Below, one piece after another: positions 1 through 8,347 of a DNA stretch of 32,395 nucleotides. The stretch lies in assembly GCA_017883285.1 (NCBI GenBank), contig JADGNV010000019.1, forward strand, positions 1 to 32,395, read 5' to 3'. The notes below the pieces were generated by a model. It saw only the letters and a program-made list of their open reading frames with translations, ran no database searches and was not told the origin of the DNA. The first letter of the stretch is position 1. Each line of letters opens with the position of its first letter. A program made the translations under genes and the position numbers. The stretch comes from Candidatus Aminicenantota bacterium. Its GTDB lineage: Bacteria; Acidobacteriota; Aminicenantia; Aminicenantales; UBA4085.

Positions 1-2
1 AG

Positions 3-1811
3 GCCGCCCTGGGCGGGACCCAGGAGATCGCCTTCGCCGCGTTGGCCGCGACCCTGGCCGTCGTGGCTATCTTCATCCCCGTCGTCTTCGTCAAGGGGAT
101 CATCGGCCGGTTCTTCCTCCAGTTCGGGATCACCCTCTGCCTGGCCGTGCTGCTCTCCTACGTCGAGGCCGTCACCCTGGCCCCAGCCCGCTGCGCCCAA
201 TTCCTGAAGACGACCCGGGAGGGACGGAGCCGGATCGGCCTGGCCGTCGACCGCGGCTTCCGGAGGCTGGAGAAGTTCTACGGCCGCCTCCTCCACCGCA
301 GCCTGGAGCATCCCGTGTGGATCCTCGGCGGGGCGGTGGCCCTGTTCGCCGGCGCGGTCGTCATCCTGACCACGATGCCGGCCGAGTTCGTGCCTTCCCA
401 GGACCTGAGCCGCATGTCCATCCGCCTCCAGACGCAGGCCGGCGCCGACATCATAGAGACGAGCAAGCTGATGGCCCGGGCCGAGGAGGTCGTCCTCCGG
501 CGGCCCGAAGTCATTCAGTGCTTCATGTTCGTCAGCATGGGCGGCTCGAGCTCGGGCAACATGAACATCACCCTCGTCGCGCGGAAGAATCGGAAGCTCA
601 GCGTCAACGAGCTCTCGAACATCATGCGCCGCGAGATGAACGCCATCCCCGGGATCCGGGCGGTCATCCAGGACCTGTCGCAGCAGGGCTTCACGGCCCA
701 ACGCGGGTTCCCGATCGAGTTCTCGGTGCGCGGTCCGGATTGGGACAAGCTCATCGCCGCCAGCCAGGACATCATGGGCAAGCTCCGCGAAGGCGGCCTT
801 GTCCAGGACCTGGACTCCGACTACCGGCTGGGCCAGCCCGAGCTCCGGGTGACACCCGACCGGGCCATGGCCTCCGACATCGGGGTCACGATCGACGAGG
901 TGGCGACCACCCTGAACGCCCTCGTCGGCGGCGTGCGGGTCGGCAAGTACAGCTCCGGGGGCCGGCGGATCGATGTCCGCCTCAAGCTCCTCGCCGCCCA
1001 ACGCTCCCGGCCCGAAGACATCGCCCGCCTCAAGGTCCGGACGCGGACCGGGGCGCTCGTCCCCCTCTCTTCGCTCGTGACCTACGACGAGCAGCCTGCG
1101 CTCCAGGCCATCACCCGCAAGGACCGGGAACGGGCCATCTCGATCTTCGCCAACATCGCCCCGGGCCATTCCCAGGACGAGGCGATCCGGTTCGTCGAAG
1201 GGATGGGCAAGGACATGACGGTCGGCTACCGCATCGTCCTCGGCGGGGCGAGCATGGCCTTCCGCGAATCCATGGGCAGCCTGCTGTTCGCCATGCTCCT
1301 GGGCATCGGGATCGCGTACATGATCCTCGCCTCCCAGTTCAATTCCTACAAGGACCCGGTGACGATCATCACCATTCTTCCCCTGTCCATCGCCGGCGCG
1401 GCCCTGGCCCTCCTGTTCGCCCGCCAGAGCCTGAACATCTTCAGCATGATCGGCCTGCTCCTGCTCATGGGGATCGTCAAGAAAAACTCCATCATCCTGG
1501 TCGACTACGCCAACGCTTTCAAGGCCCAAGGGTTCGGGGCCCGGGAATCCATGGAGAAAGCGGGGCCCATCCGCCTCAGGCCCATCCTGATGACGGCCAC
1601 GGCCACCATGATGGCCGCCATTCCGCCGGCCCTCGGCCTGGGCTCGGGCTCGGAGATCCGGGTGCCCATGGCCATCGGCGTCATCGGGGGACTCATCCTC
1701 TCGACCGCCCTCAGCCTGTTGGTCGTCCCGGCGTTCTACGTGATCGCGGGGAAGACGTCGCGGAAGAAAGTGACGGCGCCGGCTCCCGCGCCGCAGGTTG
1801 AGAAAGCATAG
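3..1811 (+). CDS. RND multidrug efflux permease (AcrB/HAE1 type), 5'-truncated
   Basis: Inner-membrane proton-driven pump subunit of a tripartite efflux system. The reading frame is open from the left edge, so only the last 602 residues are present: the end of the first membrane half, the second periplasmic porter/docking loop and the final membrane bundle. The visible start resembles AcrB TM5-6 (GTQEIAFAALAATLAVVAIF). Near the end MGIVKKNSIILVDYAN is the conserved TM11 region of HAE1 pumps. The TM4 acidic residues that carry protons lie upstream of the window. The acidic TM motif of metal-type RND pumps is not seen here, so a drug, bile or lipid-type substrate is more likely than metal. No adaptor or channel gene is visible for it. 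It converges on the metal-type RND gene that ends at 2311. The first apparent start codon in this frame (TTG at 42) is internal. Confidence 0.9.
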   Translation, partial: AALGGTQEIAFAALAATLAVVAIFIPVVFVKGIIGRFFLQFGITLCLAVLLSYVEAVTLAPARCAQFLKTTREGRSRIGLAVDRGFRRLEKFYGRLLHRSLEHPVWILGGAVALFAGAVVILTTMPAEFVPSQDLSRMSIRLQTQAGADIIETSKLMARAEEVVLRRPEVIQCFMFVSMGGSSSGNMNITLVARKNRKLSVNELSNIMRREMNAIPGIRAVIQDLSQQGFTAQRGFPIEFSVRGPDWDKLIAASQDIMGKLREGGLVQDLDSDYRLGQPELRVTPDRAMASDIGVTIDEVATTLNALVGGVRVGKYSSGGRRIDVRLKLLAAQRSRPEDIARLKVRTRTGALVPLSSLVTYDEQPALQAITRKDRERAISIFANIAPGHSQDEAIRFVEGMGKDMTVGYRIVLGGASMAFRESMGSLLFAMLLGIGIAYMILASQFNSYKDPVTIITILPLSIAGAALALLFARQSLNIFSMIGLLLLMGIVKKNSIILVDYANAFKAQGFGARESMEKAGPIRLRPILMTATATMMAAIPPALGLGSGSEIRVPMAIGVIGGLILSTALSLLVVPAFYVIAGKTSRKKVTAPAPAPQVEKA

Positions 1812-1841
1812 GGACTCGGCGCGGCTCCCATCTTAATGGAG

Positions 1842-1864
1842 GGGGGCTCCCGGGCGGGGGGCTC
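1842..1864 (+). repeat. G-rich 23-bp repeat, left copy of an inverted pair
   Basis: The 23 bases starting GGGGGCTCCCGGGCGGGGGG are identical to the reverse complement of 2282-2304. This copy begins 30 bases after the stop of the upstream gene, read in that gene's direction. Its G runs could form a quadruplex or a strong hairpin in the transcript. A role in 3'-end formation is inferred. Confidence 0.8.
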
Positions 1865-2281
1865 CGAAAGTACGCCGATTTTCCCCGGCGAGGAAAATCG
1901 GCTCGTTCCCTCGGCTTGCTCCCGCGATTCGTCTGCGACGGATCGCGGTCCATGCCCGCTGCGCCTCGGTATGCCTTTCTCCGCCCCACCGCCCTCGCGC
2001 CCCCAATTTATTTAATTAAAAGCCGCATGGTCTTAATGGTATAAGCACGAGGGACTTCAGCTAATTCGTTAGCCGGGCGAGGGGAAGAGCGCGAGCGGAC
2101 CGAAGGAGACTCGCCTCTGCGTTTCGGCTTTTTGGCGTCATGACCCGGGCCTAAATCAGCCGGGAGAAGGAAAGTCGGGCAACGCGGCGCGAGCCCCGGT
2201 CGCTCGAAGCGGCGGGGGCCCACGGTTTGGGGGTGAGCCGCGAGAGCGACTGGGGCGGGAGCCGCGTCGAACCGCCCCTCC

Positions 2282-2304
2282 GAGCCCCCCGCCCGGGAGC
2301 CCCC
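2282..2304 (-). repeat. G-rich 23-bp repeat, right copy of an inverted pair
   Basis: Exact inverted copy of 1842-1864. On the minus strand it begins 6 bases after the TAA stop of the metal RND pump gene. Each of the two convergent genes is therefore followed by the same element in its own sense direction. No T tract follows, so it is not a standard intrinsic terminator. Confidence 0.8.
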
Positions 2305-2310
2305 TTCCTT

Positions 2311-5300
2311 TTATCCTGCAGCGACCTCCCCATTTTCACCGTTGCGCGGCTTGGCGTTCTTCGGCCCGAAACGGCTGTAGAGCGCCGGCAGGACGAGCAT
2401 CGTCATCAGGGTCGAGGTGAAGAGTCCCCCGACGACGACGACCGCCAGCGGCTTTTGGATCTCCGACCCCGGACCCGTGACGAAGAGGAGCGGGACCAGA
2501 CTGCAGATCGTGATCGAGGCCGTCATCAGGACGGGCCGGAGGCGGTTGGAGCAGCCCAGGACGATCGCCTCGGCCGACGGCCGGCCCTCCTCTCGGAGCT
2601 GGGTGACGTAAGAGAGGAGGACAATCCCATTCAGAACGGCAATGCCGAAGAGGGCGATGAACCCTACGGCCGCCGGCACGGAGAGGTAGAGGCCGGCGAG
2701 GTAGAGTGACAGCACCCCCCCGATGAGGGCGAACGGCAGGTTGACGAGGACGAGCAGGGCTAGGCGCATCGAGCCGAACGTCAGGAAAAGGAGGAAGATG
2801 ATGAGCCCAATGGTCGCGGGGAGGATGACCGCCAGCCTCTGCATAGCCCGCTGCTGGCTCTCGAACTGGCCTCCCCAAGTCAGGTAATAACCCGGCGGGA
2901 ACTTCACATTCCGGCGGATGAGGCTCCGGGCCTCGGCCACGTAGCCGCCGAGGTCGCGGCCCAAGATGTTGCATTCCACTCCGATCCTGCGTTGGCCGGA
3001 CTCGCGACTGATCTGGGACGGACCCTCGGACGAGACGATCTCGGCCAGCTCGGACAGAGGCACGAGTGGGCCTTTCGGCGTCCGGACGAGGATGGCGCCG
3101 ATGGCCTCGACGGAGTTCCTCCGCTCCTCGGGGAAGCGGACCTGGAGATCGAAGGACTTTTCCCCTTCGTAGACCCGGGTAACGGATTTGCCGCCCACCG
3201 CCGTTTCGACGACGTCCTGGACGTCCGAAACGTTGAGGCCATGGCGGGCGATCCGGGCCCGGTCGGCCTTGACCGAGATGTAAGGCTGGCCGGCGACGCT
3301 CTCCACGACGAGGTCCTCGGTCCCGGGGACCTGGGACAGGATTTTGGCGATCTCGTCCGCTTTGTCCTTGAGGACGTCGAGGTCCTCGCCGAAGAGCTTG
3401 ACAATGAGCTGGGCCCGGGTGCCGGCCACGATCTCGTCGATCCGGCAGGCGATCGGCTGGCTGAAGGAGAACACCATGCCCGGGAAGTCGTCCAGGGAGT
3501 GGCGCATCTTCTCGATGAGTTTCTCGCGGGTAGCGGCGGTCTTCCACTCGTTCCGCGGCAGGAGCATGCCGACGTAGCCCGTTTTCTCGACGCCCCGGGC
3601 CTCGATGGCGATCCCGGTCTGCCCGGTCCGGGAGACGATCGTCCGGAGCTCGGGGAACTCCATGAGCCGTGATTCGACCTTGCGGCTCATCTCCATCGAT
3701 TCCGGGAGCGAGATGCCGGGCAGGAACTGAAGATCCATATCGAACGCGCCTTCGTCCATGATGGGCATGAACTCGGTCCCGAGCCGGGGGATGAGCAGCA
3801 GCGCGCCGACCAGGAGCGCGCCGGAGGCGGCGAACAGGACGGCTTTGTGGCGGAGGCCCCAGCGCAGGGCCGGAAGATAGACCCGCCGGGCGGCCTCGAC
3901 GACGACGATCTTCTTCTCTTTGCGCGCCTTGAGGAAGAGGAGGCAGAAGGCGGGGATGGCGAAGAGCGAGAGGACGAGCGAGGCGAACAGGGCGATGATG
4001 TAGGTGAAAGCCAGGGGCAGGAACATCTTGCCCTCGATGCCCTGGAGGGCGATGATGGGAATGAAGGTCAGGGCGATGATGAGCTCGCCGAAGATGCTCG
4101 GCTTGCGGACTTCGAGCACGGCCCGGGCCACGGTCGTGAGCTTCCGGCCGGCCGCGCCGGGCTCGCCGAGATGGCGCTCGGCGTTTTCGACCTGGATGAT
4201 GGTCGCGTCGATGATCATCCCGATCGAAATGGCCAGCCCGCCGAGAGACATGAGATTGGCCGACAGGCCGGCCAGCCGCATCGTAATGAAGGTGAACAGC
4301 GCCGAAAGGGGCAGGGCCAGGATGACGATGAACGCCCCGCGGAAGCTCCGGAGGAACATGTAGAGGATGAAGATTACGAAAAGCGAGCCGATGATGAGGG
4401 CCTCGGTCACGGTGTTGATGCTGCTCTGGACGATGTCCGAGCGTTTGTAGAAGGGCACGATCCTGACCCCGGCCGGCAGCATGCCTCCGGCGTTGATCTC
4501 GGCGACTCGGGCCTCGATCGCCCGGACGACCTCGCGGCTGTTGGCCCCGCGGAGCATCATGACGATCCCCCCGACCGCTTCGTCCTTTCCGTCCTTGATC
4601 GACGCGCCCTGCCGGATCGCCTGCCCGGCCCGGACTTCGGCCACGTCGCGGAGGAGGATCGGGGTCCCCTTCTCCGACCGGAGCACTATGGCCTCGATGT
4701 CGGCCAGCGACTGGAAGAGGCCGATGCCCCGGACGAGGTATTGCTGACCGTGGCTCTGGAGGATGTTTCCGCCGACGTTGAGGTTATTTTTCTGGAGCGC
4801 AGTCTCGACATCGCCGAGGGAGAGGTCGAAGCGGAGGAGCTTGTCCGGGTCGACGACGACCTGGTATTGCCGGATATAGCCGCCGAACGTGTTGATATCG
4901 CTGACCCCGGGGATGGATTTGAGCATGGGGGTGAGCGTCCAGTCCTGGGCCGTCCGGAGATCGGTCAGGTAGCGGACCTTGCCGTCCTCGGATTCGGGCA
5001 TCTTCCCCTCGAGCGTATATTGGTAGATCTCCCCCATGGCCGTGGAAATCGGCCCCATGGCGGTCTCGACGCCCGGCGGCATCTTGTCCTTCGCCTCGAT
5101 CAGGCGTTCGAGGACGAGCTGCCGGGCGAAGTAGATGTCGACCCCGTCCTCGAAGACGACGGTGATGACCGAGAGCCCGTACTTCGAGACCGAGCGGAGC
5201 TGGGCGAGCCGGGGCATGCCCCGCAGAACCATCTCCAGAGGATATGTGACGAACTTCTCCACTTCGAGCGGCGAACGGCCGGGCGCCATAGAGAGGAGCT

Positions 5301-5442
5301 CAACCTGGATGTTGGTGACGTCGGGGAAGGCGTCGATCGGGAGCTTCAGAAGCGCATAGACGCCGAAGCCGATCAGGATGAGGACGCAGACGATGACTAA
5401 AAGACGCTGGTGGAGGGTGAAGTTGACGATCCGCTTGATCAT
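2311..5442 (-). CDS. Heavy-metal efflux RND permease (CusA/CzcA family)
   Basis: Inner-membrane proton-driven pump of a CBA-type heavy-metal exporter. Its 1043 residues are full length for the family. It has an N-terminal membrane helix followed by LPIDAFPDVTNIQVELL, which is typical of CusA/CzcA. TM4 carries the acidic motif IIDATIIQVENAERH with Asp and Glu, the metal-type RND signature. The porter loop includes QPIACRIDEIVAGTRAQ, where metal pumps have the QPI-R-E-G-R pattern. The C-terminal half has AVLNGIVLLSY in TM11. ATG at 5440-5442 overlaps the stop of the adaptor gene by four bases (ATGA), so the two are translationally coupled. Metal specificity (Cu/Ag or Zn/Co/Cd) cannot be fixed from sequence alone; I could not place the CusA methionine relay with confidence. 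Confidence 0.93.
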   Translation of the reverse strand: MIKRIVNFTLHQRLLVIVCVLILIGFGVYALLKLPIDAFPDVTNIQVELLSMAPGRSPLEVEKFVTYPLEMVLRGMPRLAQLRSVSKYGLSVITVVFEDGVDIYFARQLVLERLIEAKDKMPPGVETAMGPISTAMGEIYQYTLEGKMPESEDGKVRYLTDLRTAQDWTLTPMLKSIPGVSDINTFGGYIRQYQVVVDPDKLLRFDLSLGDVETALQKNNLNVGGNILQSHGQQYLVRGIGLFQSLADIEAIVLRSEKGTPILLRDVAEVRAGQAIRQGASIKDGKDEAVGGIVMMLRGANSREVVRAIEARVAEINAGGMLPAGVRIVPFYKRSDIVQSSINTVTEALIIGSLFVIFILYMFLRSFRGAFIVILALPLSALFTFITMRLAGLSANLMSLGGLAISIGMIIDATIIQVENAERHLGEPGAAGRKLTTVARAVLEVRKPSIFGELIIALTFIPIIALQGIEGKMFLPLAFTYIIALFASLVLSLFAIPAFCLLFLKARKEKKIVVVEAARRVYLPALRWGLRHKAVLFAASGALLVGALLLIPRLGTEFMPIMDEGAFDMDLQFLPGISLPESMEMSRKVESRLMEFPELRTIVSRTGQTGIAIEARGVEKTGYVGMLLPRNEWKTAATREKLIEKMRHSLDDFPGMVFSFSQPIACRIDEIVAGTRAQLIVKLFGEDLDVLKDKADEIAKILSQVPGTEDLVVESVAGQPYISVKADRARIARHGLNVSDVQDVVETAVGGKSVTRVYEGEKSFDLQVRFPEERRNSVEAIGAILVRTPKGPLVPLSELAEIVSSEGPSQISRESGQRRIGVECNILGRDLGGYVAEARSLIRRNVKFPPGYYLTWGGQFESQQRAMQRLAVILPATIGLIIFLLFLTFGSMRLALLVLVNLPFALIGGVLSLYLAGLYLSVPAAVGFIALFGIAVLNGIVLLSYVTQLREEGRPSAEAIVLGCSNRLRPVLMTASITICSLVPLLFVTGPGSEIQKPLAVVVVGGLFTSTLMTMLVLPALYSRFGPKNAKPRNGENGEVAAG

Positions 5443-6563
5443 GGCAACTCCATGCTCAGAGTCTTCTTGAGGAGCTCGGATTTAATAAAGAAGCTGCCGG
5501 CCGTGGCCACGACGTCGCCCTCTTTGAGCCCCGCCCGGACCTCGACGAACGCGCCGAAGGCGGCGCCCGTCTCGATCTCGCGCAAAGCGAAGACGCTTTC
5601 CGCGGTCCGGACGAAAACGACCTTCTTGTTCAGGAAGTCCTGGATGGCCGCGGCTGGAACGAGGAGCGCCTTCTCTTCCGTGGCCGCCCGGATTTCGGCG
5701 TCGACGTACATGCCCGGCCGAAGATCGCCCGCCGGGTTCGCCAGATCGATTCGGCCGGCGATGGTCCTCGTCTTTTCGTCGAGGACGTTGCCGAGCTGGA
5801 AGATCCGCCCGGCGTAGGTCCGGCCGGGAAACGCCGCGGTCCGGATCGCCGCGTCGCAACCCGGTCGGACGGCCGCCAGGTCTCTCTCGAAGATGTGGAG
5901 GTCCACCCAGACTGTGGAGAGGTCGGCCAGGCGGAAAAGGTCGAGGCCGGCCTCCATGTAGTCTCCGGCGTTGACCAGGCTCTCGATGACGTTCCCGCCG
6001 ATCGGCGCCCGGACCGGGAGGAGGGTCAGGATCCGGCCCGACTTTTCGATGGACGCCAGTTCGTCATCGCCGATGTCCATGACCCGGATCCGGTTTCGGG
6101 CCGAATCCAGGAGCGATTGGGCCGACCGCCGTTCGGCGTCGTCCAGCCCTTCCCTCTTCGAGCGTTCCAGGGCCTGAAGCAGCTCCGCCTGAAGGGACAG
6201 GAAGTCCTTGCTGTAGAAGGAGATCAGGAGCTGGCCGGCCCGCACGCGATCGCCCTCGTAGGCGAAGAGCTTCTCGATCCGGCCGGCCGTCCGGGACGTC
6301 ACGTGGGCCACGCGCTTCGGATTGAACAGGATCTCCCCGGTCGCCCGGACCGTCCGGGCGGCGGGCCGGAGCTCGGCCGCGGCGGTCTGGATCCCCGCCG
6401 TTTTCAGGGCTTCGGGCGTCAACATGACCGTCGAAGGCGCGGCCTCGGGGGCGGATTTGGCGGCGGGCGCCTCGGCGGATTTCGTCTTGCAGCCGGCCGC
6501 GAGGAGACCGGCGAGCGCGAGGGCGGCGAGGCGGAGGATGAGGGTCTTGGTCTGCTTTTTCAT
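5439..6563 (-). CDS. Efflux RND periplasmic adaptor lipoprotein (CusB/CzcB-like)
   Basis: Membrane-fusion protein linking the RND pump to the outer-membrane channel. It has 374 residues. A lipoprotein signal peptide ends in LLAAGC with the lipidated Cys at residue 25. A biotinyl-lipoyl-like half follows (TSRTAGRIEKLFAYEGDRVR), then a short alpha-hairpin (about residues 120-165), the second lipoyl half (VRAPIGGNVIESLVNAGDYM), a beta-barrel and a membrane-proximal domain. The LRPGMYVDAEI motif is characteristic of HlyD/CusB adaptors. No His-rich N- or C-terminal metal-binding extension is present. AAAGGA lies six bases before the ATG. The gene starts 9 bases after the TolC-like gene and overlaps the pump gene by 4 bases, so all are one operon. 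Confidence 0.92.
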   Translation of the reverse strand: MKKQTKTLILRLAALALAGLLAAGCKTKSAEAPAAKSAPEAAPSTVMLTPEALKTAGIQTAAAELRPAARTVRATGEILFNPKRVAHVTSRTAGRIEKLFAYEGDRVRAGQLLISFYSKDFLSLQAELLQALERSKREGLDDAERRSAQSLLDSARNRIRVMDIGDDELASIEKSGRILTLLPVRAPIGGNVIESLVNAGDYMEAGLDLFRLADLSTVWVDLHIFERDLAAVRPGCDAAIRTAAFPGRTYAGRIFQLGNVLDEKTRTIAGRIDLANPAGDLRPGMYVDAEIRAATEEKALLVPAAAIQDFLNKKVVFVRTAESVFALREIETGAAFGAFVEVRAGLKEGDVVATAGSFFIKSELLKKTLSMELP

Positions 6564-6572
6564 GGATATCCT

Positions 6573-7805
6573 TTATTCGGCGGCATTTTCGCCGGCGACT
6601 TCGAGGTCGGCCAGGGACGTGAGATAGAAGAAGAGAGACTTGAGGTGCTCGAGCCGGGCCGCGGCATAGGTCCGGTAGAGGTCGAGCAGATTGAAGAATT
6701 CGAACTTCGCGTATTGATACTGGCTGACGCTCAGCTTCAGCTCGTCCTCGAGGTCCTTGAGGAGCCTTTGCTCGAAGATCTTCACCTGTTCCTCGGCGGT
6801 CCGGACGGACTCGAACGCCCGGTCGATCCGGGACATCAGCCGGGCTTCCTCCTGGCTTTCGGATAGGGCCGCAATATCGTTGGCCGCTTCGGCTTCCCGG
6901 ATCTCGCCGTTCGTCCGCGTCCGCCAGACCGGCAGCGAGAGGCCGATCGAGAATCCCCAGGACCCCGTCCGGAGGCTCGGGAAATAAAGGCCCAGGGAGA
7001 AATCGGGGAGGACGCTTTTCCGGGCCAGGAGAAGCGCCGTCACGGCCTGTCCCCGCTTCGCGGCCGCGAGCTTCAGCGTCGGGCTTGCGGCCCGGGCCTC
7101 CTCTTTCCAGGCCGCGAGAGCCTTGGTCAGGGGGATATAGGTCATATCCGTGGCGAGGGCCAGGGATTCGTCGCCCCGCCGGCCGAGGAGGAGGTTCAGT
7201 TCGCCCCGGGCGGCCGCACCGTTCTTCCTCTCCTCGAGGATCTGGTTCTGGAGGCGGGCCTTCTCGACCTTGGCCCGGAGGACATCGGCATAGGTCGTGT
7301 CGCCGGCCTGGTATTTGGTGAGGAGGCTGGCGATGAATTCGTCGAGAAGGGCGGACGATTTTTCGAGCGATTCGACCGTCTTTCTCGACAAGACCGCGGC
7401 GTAGTAGGCCTTCTTCACCCGGGCGCTTACCAGGAGGCGCGTCCGGTCGAGCGCGAGCGCAGCCTGGGCTTCGCCCGCCCGCCCGATTTCCGCCCGCAGG
7501 GCCCGCTTTCCGGGAAACTCAAGATTCTGTTCGAGGCCGAAGCTGATCTCCTTTTCGGGCGTCCCGTCCGCGTTCCTGCGGAAGGCGAGGCCTTCGTCGC
7601 GGAAGACAAGCGTCGGATCGGCGACGGCTTCCATCTGCATCCGCTTCCCCGCGGACGCGGACACTTCCCTCTGGGCGATGAGGATGGCCGGATTTTGGCG
7701 GAGCGCCAGGGCGACGGCCTGCTCGAGCGTCAGCCCGTCCTGGCCGTGGACGGGCGGGCTTCCGATCGCGAGCGCGCAAAATAGGACCAGGCAAAATTTT
7801 TTCAT
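6573..7805 (-). CDS. TolC-family outer-membrane efflux channel (CzcC/CusC-like)
   Basis: Outer-membrane duct of the metal exporter. It has 410 residues and a Sec signal peptide (MKKFCLVLFCALAIGSPPVHG, cleavage near residue 22). Two OEP repeats follow. Each is a long amphipathic helical segment rich in Ala, Glu and Leu; the first starts at LTLEQAVALALRQNPAI, the usual TolC repeat opening. LPVWRTRTNGEIREAEA marks the second repeat, where CzcC-type proteins have LP(L/V)-N-G. There is no Cys at the mature N terminus, so it is not a lipoprotein. GGAGG stands 8 bases before ATG. It is the second gene of the operon and is followed by the adaptor and the pump. Confidence 0.9.
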   Translation of the reverse strand: MKKFCLVLFCALAIGSPPVHGQDGLTLEQAVALALRQNPAILIAQREVSASAGKRMQMEAVADPTLVFRDEGLAFRRNADGTPEKEISFGLEQNLEFPGKRALRAEIGRAGEAQAALALDRTRLLVSARVKKAYYAAVLSRKTVESLEKSSALLDEFIASLLTKYQAGDTTYADVLRAKVEKARLQNQILEERKNGAAARGELNLLLGRRGDESLALATDMTYIPLTKALAAWKEEARAASPTLKLAAAKRGQAVTALLLARKSVLPDFSLGLYFPSLRTGSWGFSIGLSLPVWRTRTNGEIREAEAANDIAALSESQEEARLMSRIDRAFESVRTAEEQVKIFEQRLLKDLEDELKLSVSQYQYAKFEFFNLLDLYRTYAAARLEHLKSLFFYLTSLADLEVAGENAAE

Positions 7806-7856
7806 TTCAAGCCTCCGGGCTGGACGAGGGGACTCGGGAAACGACGGAAGGCGGGA

Positions 7857-8201
7857 CTACGCGGAGAGATCGGGCGGATGGAAAATGTTCGCGATGAACC
7901 CGGCGAGAGGGGCCCCTTCGGCCGTCACGGACGGGAGCGTCCGCGGCGGCCGGCTGCCGATGGCGGCTTCGGTGGCAAAGGGCTCGGGATTTTCATACGC
8001 CGTATGCAGAGGGCTGCAGATCTCGTGCAGATGTTCGTCGTGCTCCTGGCAGAAGTAGTCGTGGAACACGATCACCGAGCCGGAGAAGATGAGCACCAGG
8101 AGGGCGAAAAGCGCGGCCCGTCGTCCGGCCGTCCGCGAGGCGTTCCGCTTCGCGCGCGGCGGGGCCGTCCGGGCTCTCAACTCCTGATGTTTCAAGGGCA
8201 T
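7857..8201 (-). CDS. Small single-pass membrane protein with His/Cys-rich periplasmic segment, first gene of metal-efflux operon
   Basis: I do not recognise the family. The 114-residue protein has a strongly basic N terminus (residues 1-28), one membrane helix (about 29-46, ALFALLVLIFSGSVIVF) and a tail predicted outside the cytoplasm. Just after the helix comes HDYFCQEHDEHLHEIC, which holds four His, two Cys and several acidic residues in 16 positions and looks like a metal site. It is the first gene of the operon that encodes the TolC-like channel, adaptor and pump, with a 51-base gap to the next gene. The start is supported by a strong promoter (TTGACA-17-TAGAAT) 11 bases before the ATG; there is no Shine-Dalgarno. 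A role in sensing or delivering metal to the exporter is inferred. It could also be a regulator of the pump or an anti-sigma-like protein, but no such domain is visible. Confidence 0.7.
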   Translation of the reverse strand: MPLKHQELRARTAPPRAKRNASRTAGRRAALFALLVLIFSGSVIVFHDYFCQEHDEHLHEICSPLHTAYENPEPFATEAAIGSRPPRTLPSVTAEGAPLAGFIANIFHPPDLSA

Positions 8202-8212
8202 ACCAAGCGCAA

Positions 8213-8241
8213 ATTCTAATCGGTTCCCTGGAGATTGTCAA
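8213..8241 (-). promoter_or_regulatory. Sigma-70-type promoter of the metal-efflux operon
   Basis: On the minus strand TTGACA (8236-8241) and TAGAAT (8213-8218) are separated by 17 bases. The -10 box ends 11 bases before the ATG at 8201. Transcription would begin about 4 bases before the start codon, giving an essentially leaderless message. Confidence 0.75.
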
Positions 8242-8312
8242 TCGGCCCGGCCCGGACGGTTTGCGCATAATGAGCGGGGGTCCGGGCGCGGCGGCGGCCG
8301 TCCCCCCGCTCC

Positions 8313-8341
8313 TTGCCGGACCCCGTGGGCGGCGCTATAAT
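8313..8341 (+). promoter_or_regulatory. Sigma-70-type promoter of the SGNH hydrolase gene
   Basis: TTGCCG (8313-8318), a 17-base spacer and a perfect TATAAT (8336-8341). The expected transcription start coincides with the GTG at 8348. The promoter diverges from that of the metal-efflux operon. Confidence 0.75.
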
Positions 8342-8347
8342 ACGGCC

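Larger units (their letters stand above)
1812..2310. other. Intergenic region between two convergent RND genes
   Basis: This 499-base gap has no convincing gene. A 59-codon frame at 1836-2015 (+) is open but low in complexity and has no ribosome site, so I do not call it. The gap is bounded by an inverted pair of a G-rich 23-mer (1842-1864 and 2282-2304). It also holds a short AT-rich stretch around 2005-2045. I recognise no RNA gene. Confidence 0.6.

Noticed and set aside
1836-2015. 59-codon open frame in the gap between the RND genes
   Set aside because: No ribosome site, Gly/Ser/Pro-rich low-complexity product, and it begins in the G-rich repeat.
3847-5400. 517-codon open frame opposite the metal RND pump gene
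   Set aside because: Compositional shadow of the pump gene; highly acidic repeat-like translation with no domain.
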